In this document: in pieces, positions 62,025 to 64,000 of the stretch
How the letters are laid out: each line of letters opens with the position of its first letter
Position numbering within the stretch: the first letter of the stretch is position 1
Source of the DNA: Selaginella tamariscina
Taxonomy: Eukaryota; Streptophyta; Lycopodiopsida; Selaginellales; Selaginellaceae
Reading direction: 5' to 3'
NCBI GenBank assembly: GCA_003024785.1
Contig: PUQB01000446.1
Span: forward strand, 1-64,000
DNA: 64,000 nucleotides
The notes under the pieces: model-generated
What the model was told of the DNA's origin: nothing
Databases searched by the model: none
The model's input: only the letters and a program-made list of their open reading frames with translations
Translations under genes and position numbers: made by a program

Positions 62025-63949
62025 GTGCTTGAGAGCAAGGGGCATGGCCACAAACTATGGTCATGCAAATATTGCACAATGGTGAACAAGCTCAGTGGCG
62101 TTGATCGTGTGCGAGCTCATTTGTTAGGAGATGGCCCAAGCAGTAGGGATATTGTGAGTTGCCCCCTTATCTCAGGTAACAAGAAGGCGGAGCTAGTTAA
62201 CATGCAAAAGGTTATTGACTCTGAAAAAGGCACAAGGGGGAAGAAAGGGTCGAATGTAGAACTTTCAGTGCCAGTGGTATCATCCCATGCAGGTGGAAGT
62301 GGCTGCCTTTCCTCATTGTTTAGCAAGCAGAGCCAAGTCCATATTGTAGATTCGATGGATCCAAAGCAGAAGAGTTGAGTTGATGTGGCGATTGGAAGGT
62401 TTTTCTAGAATGAACACATTCCATTTGTGAAGGCTCGGTCCCCTTACTTCCTCAACATGATCTAGGAAGTTGCCAGGCATGGTGTGCCTTATGAACAACC
62501 AAAATATGATGATCTTCAGAAGAAGCTTCTATTGAAAGAGAAAGGATTCATTGATGTTGAGATGGCATCCATGAGGAAGCAGTGGGAGCAGAGGGGTGTA
62601 ACCATATGCGTAGATGGGTGGGCAGATAGGAGGAATTGGCATATCATGAGGCTTGTGGCATATAGTCAAGGACGGGTAGCTTTTCTTAAGGCTATTGATA
62701 TTTCCTCAATAGGAAAAACATCTGAGAATATGCGTTGTTGGGAAGAAGGCATTAGCATTGTGAGTGCAGAGAACATTGTCATGGTTGTAATAAATGGGGA
62801 AAATGCGAACAGAGTAGCAGCAGCAATTTTGAAACAGAGGTACCCAAAGATTCAATAGGCAGCATGTTTTCCCCATTGCTTGAACAATGCCTTGAAAGAC
62901 TTTGGTGAACTTCCATGGATGGTAACACTTCTGGAGCGAGAAAAGGCTTTGGTGAGCTTCATTAAGAACCACTCTCATATGGTGGCACTGCTGGTGGAGT
63001 TTACTCACAAGCGAATGCTACGCTATTGTGATACGAGGTTTGGCTACAACTTCATTATGATGGGAGGTTGGTGGAGCTCCGGGAAGCTCTATAACAGATG
63101 TTTGTATGCCCTGCATACAAAGCAAGGCTTGAGTCGAAGACGAGAGCAGGTAGAGACAATTATGAAACTGTTTTTGATGACCATTTTTGGGAACAAGTTA
63201 AGGACATGTTAGAGGTGTCCAAGGATGTTATGCTGCTACTTCATCTTGTGGATGGTGATATACCTGCGATTGAAAAATATATGAGTGTATGAATAGGTTG
63301 GATGCAAGTTTTAGAGGAAGGACAATCGGATTTATGACAGGTACATGGAACTTCATCAGATCATGTCGAACCGGTGGCATGAGTATCACTCGCTCATGCA
63401 CTCGGTGGCATATATGCTGGACCCCAAGTATCAAGAGCATGAAAAGCATGCCAACAGAGAAGTCATGAAGGATTGGAATGCTTATTTATCGGCCATGTTT
63501 ACATCCAATGAGAGGGACGTGATACGAGATGAGCTTTTAACTTACAGGAGGATAGGAGACATTTTCAAATCGATTGATGCTAAGGCTGATCGCACTAAGA
63601 AGGGAGCTGTACGTTGGTGGGAGGACTATGGTTATGAAATTCCAACTCTTCAGAAGTTGGCCATTCGAGTTTTAAGTCAGGCATGCTCGTCATCCTGGTG
63701 GAGGGATTGTTCAGCACTTTCGAGCATGTTTCTTCAAAGAAAAAAAATAGACTTACTGTGGACAAGACAACAGATATGGTTTTCATGGCTTGTAATAGTA
63801 GGTTGTTAACCTGCAAAAATGAGTGTGACTATGACAAGTTTGTGAGCTACAAACTACTAGAGACAATTCCTCATCCGGGGACGAGCTTGAGTCAGGAAAG
63901 GAAGAGGAAGAGAGACAATGTCGAAGATTGTGAGGTTAAGGATGTTTGA
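62025..63949 (+). pseudogene. hAT-family transposase, decayed (arm C)
   Basis: Begins with a BED-type zinc finger (HKLWSCKYCTMVNK ... RVRAHLLG), then SMDPKQKS, a core with GVTICVDGWADRRNWHIM, VAYSQGRVAFLKAID, AAILKQRYPKIQ, CFPHCLNNALKDFGELPW, YCDTRFGYNF, and a C-terminal hAT dimerisation segment (WWEDYGYEIPTLQKLA; LFSTFEHVSSKKKNRL). Total length of about 640 residues suits the family. Breaks: stops after DPKQKS and before EVARHG, a stop after KIQ, and frame changes near 62880, 63290 and 63690. The catalytic Asp region reads VVINGENANRVAA where VVTDN is usual, so the second Asp appears lost. Non-autonomous at best. Confidence 0.85.
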
Positions 63950-64000
63950 GTAGTTTATATATAATAAAAAGTAGCATATTCCTAGAATTAAAATTAGAAT

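Larger units (their letters stand above)
48775..64000 (-). repeat. Inverted-repeat arm C (about 15.2 kb, runs off the window)
   Basis: Inverted copy of 21150-36230. Its inner edge, ATCCAAGGTACTACTG, is the exon 1/intron 1 junction of the PPR gene, so this PPR copy lacks exon 1. The 57 bp between copy B and this edge (48719-48774) match neither directly. Confidence 0.95.

Noticed and set aside
21150-64000. Inverted repeat as a pure sequencing foldback artefact
   Set aside because: The arms differ by many substitutions, by indels of up to about 70 bp and by repeat number, and the distinct copy B lies between them. An assembly misjoin remains possible and is listed as a check.

Overview
ORGANISM. 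This is eukaryotic nuclear DNA, most likely from a non-seed land plant (lycophyte, fern or bryophyte grade). The evidence is AT-rich intergenic DNA dense in microsatellites, short spliceosomal introns, interstitial CCCTAAA (plant-type telomere) repeats, PPR, PORR and plastid-type RRM genes, a microbial-type terpene synthase (known in plants only from non-seed lineages) and a P5B-type ATPase (a class missing from flowering plants). The species cannot be named from the sequence. Many otherwise well-conserved exons contain isolated one-base indels with intact splice sites. This is either residual assembly error or recent decay, so frames are described as seen and not repaired.

LAYOUT. 1-3355: 3' half of a P5B ATPase. 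4122-5303: microbial-type terpene synthase. 6729-9857 (minus): intact, one-intron transposase-like gene. 10000-10914 and 14499-15990: two arrays of an 18-bp perfect palindrome (GGCGGGATTAATCCCGCC) at a very regular pitch of about 45 bp, separated by AT-rich and microsatellite DNA with two short telomeric-repeat tracts. 16333-19426 (plus): a gene with a ParB/sulfiredoxin-like domain followed by a degenerate beta-class DNA-methyltransferase-like domain; one more copy of the palindrome lies in its intron. 19883-20865: FCP1/HAD-like protein.

From 21150 to the window end the sequence is a very large duplication. Arm A (21150-36230) and arm C (48775-64000, inverted) form an imperfect inverted repeat of about 15 kb per arm. 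A partial direct copy, B (40682-48718), lies between them. The duplicated unit carries a decayed hAT transposase (A, C), a Ty1/copia relic (A, B, C), a chromodomain Ty3/gypsy retroelement (A, C; empty site in B), two small secreted-protein genes, a TRIM-like LTR remnant, a perfect hairpin in three different states, and a PPR gene. The unique DNA between A and B (36720-40681) holds a nearly complete plastid-type RRM gene and a PORR fragment.

HOW IT MAY WORK TOGETHER. The transposase-like gene and the ParB/methyltransferase-like gene are divergent, and each has a palindrome array just upstream. The most interesting reading is one mobile or selfish element of about 13 kb whose palindromes are binding sites for one of its own proteins. 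That is inference. The duplication can be ordered from the sequence: B split off before the chromovirus inserted, and the A/C inverted duplication followed the insertion, because A and C share the same 5-bp target duplication and the same inactivating mutations.
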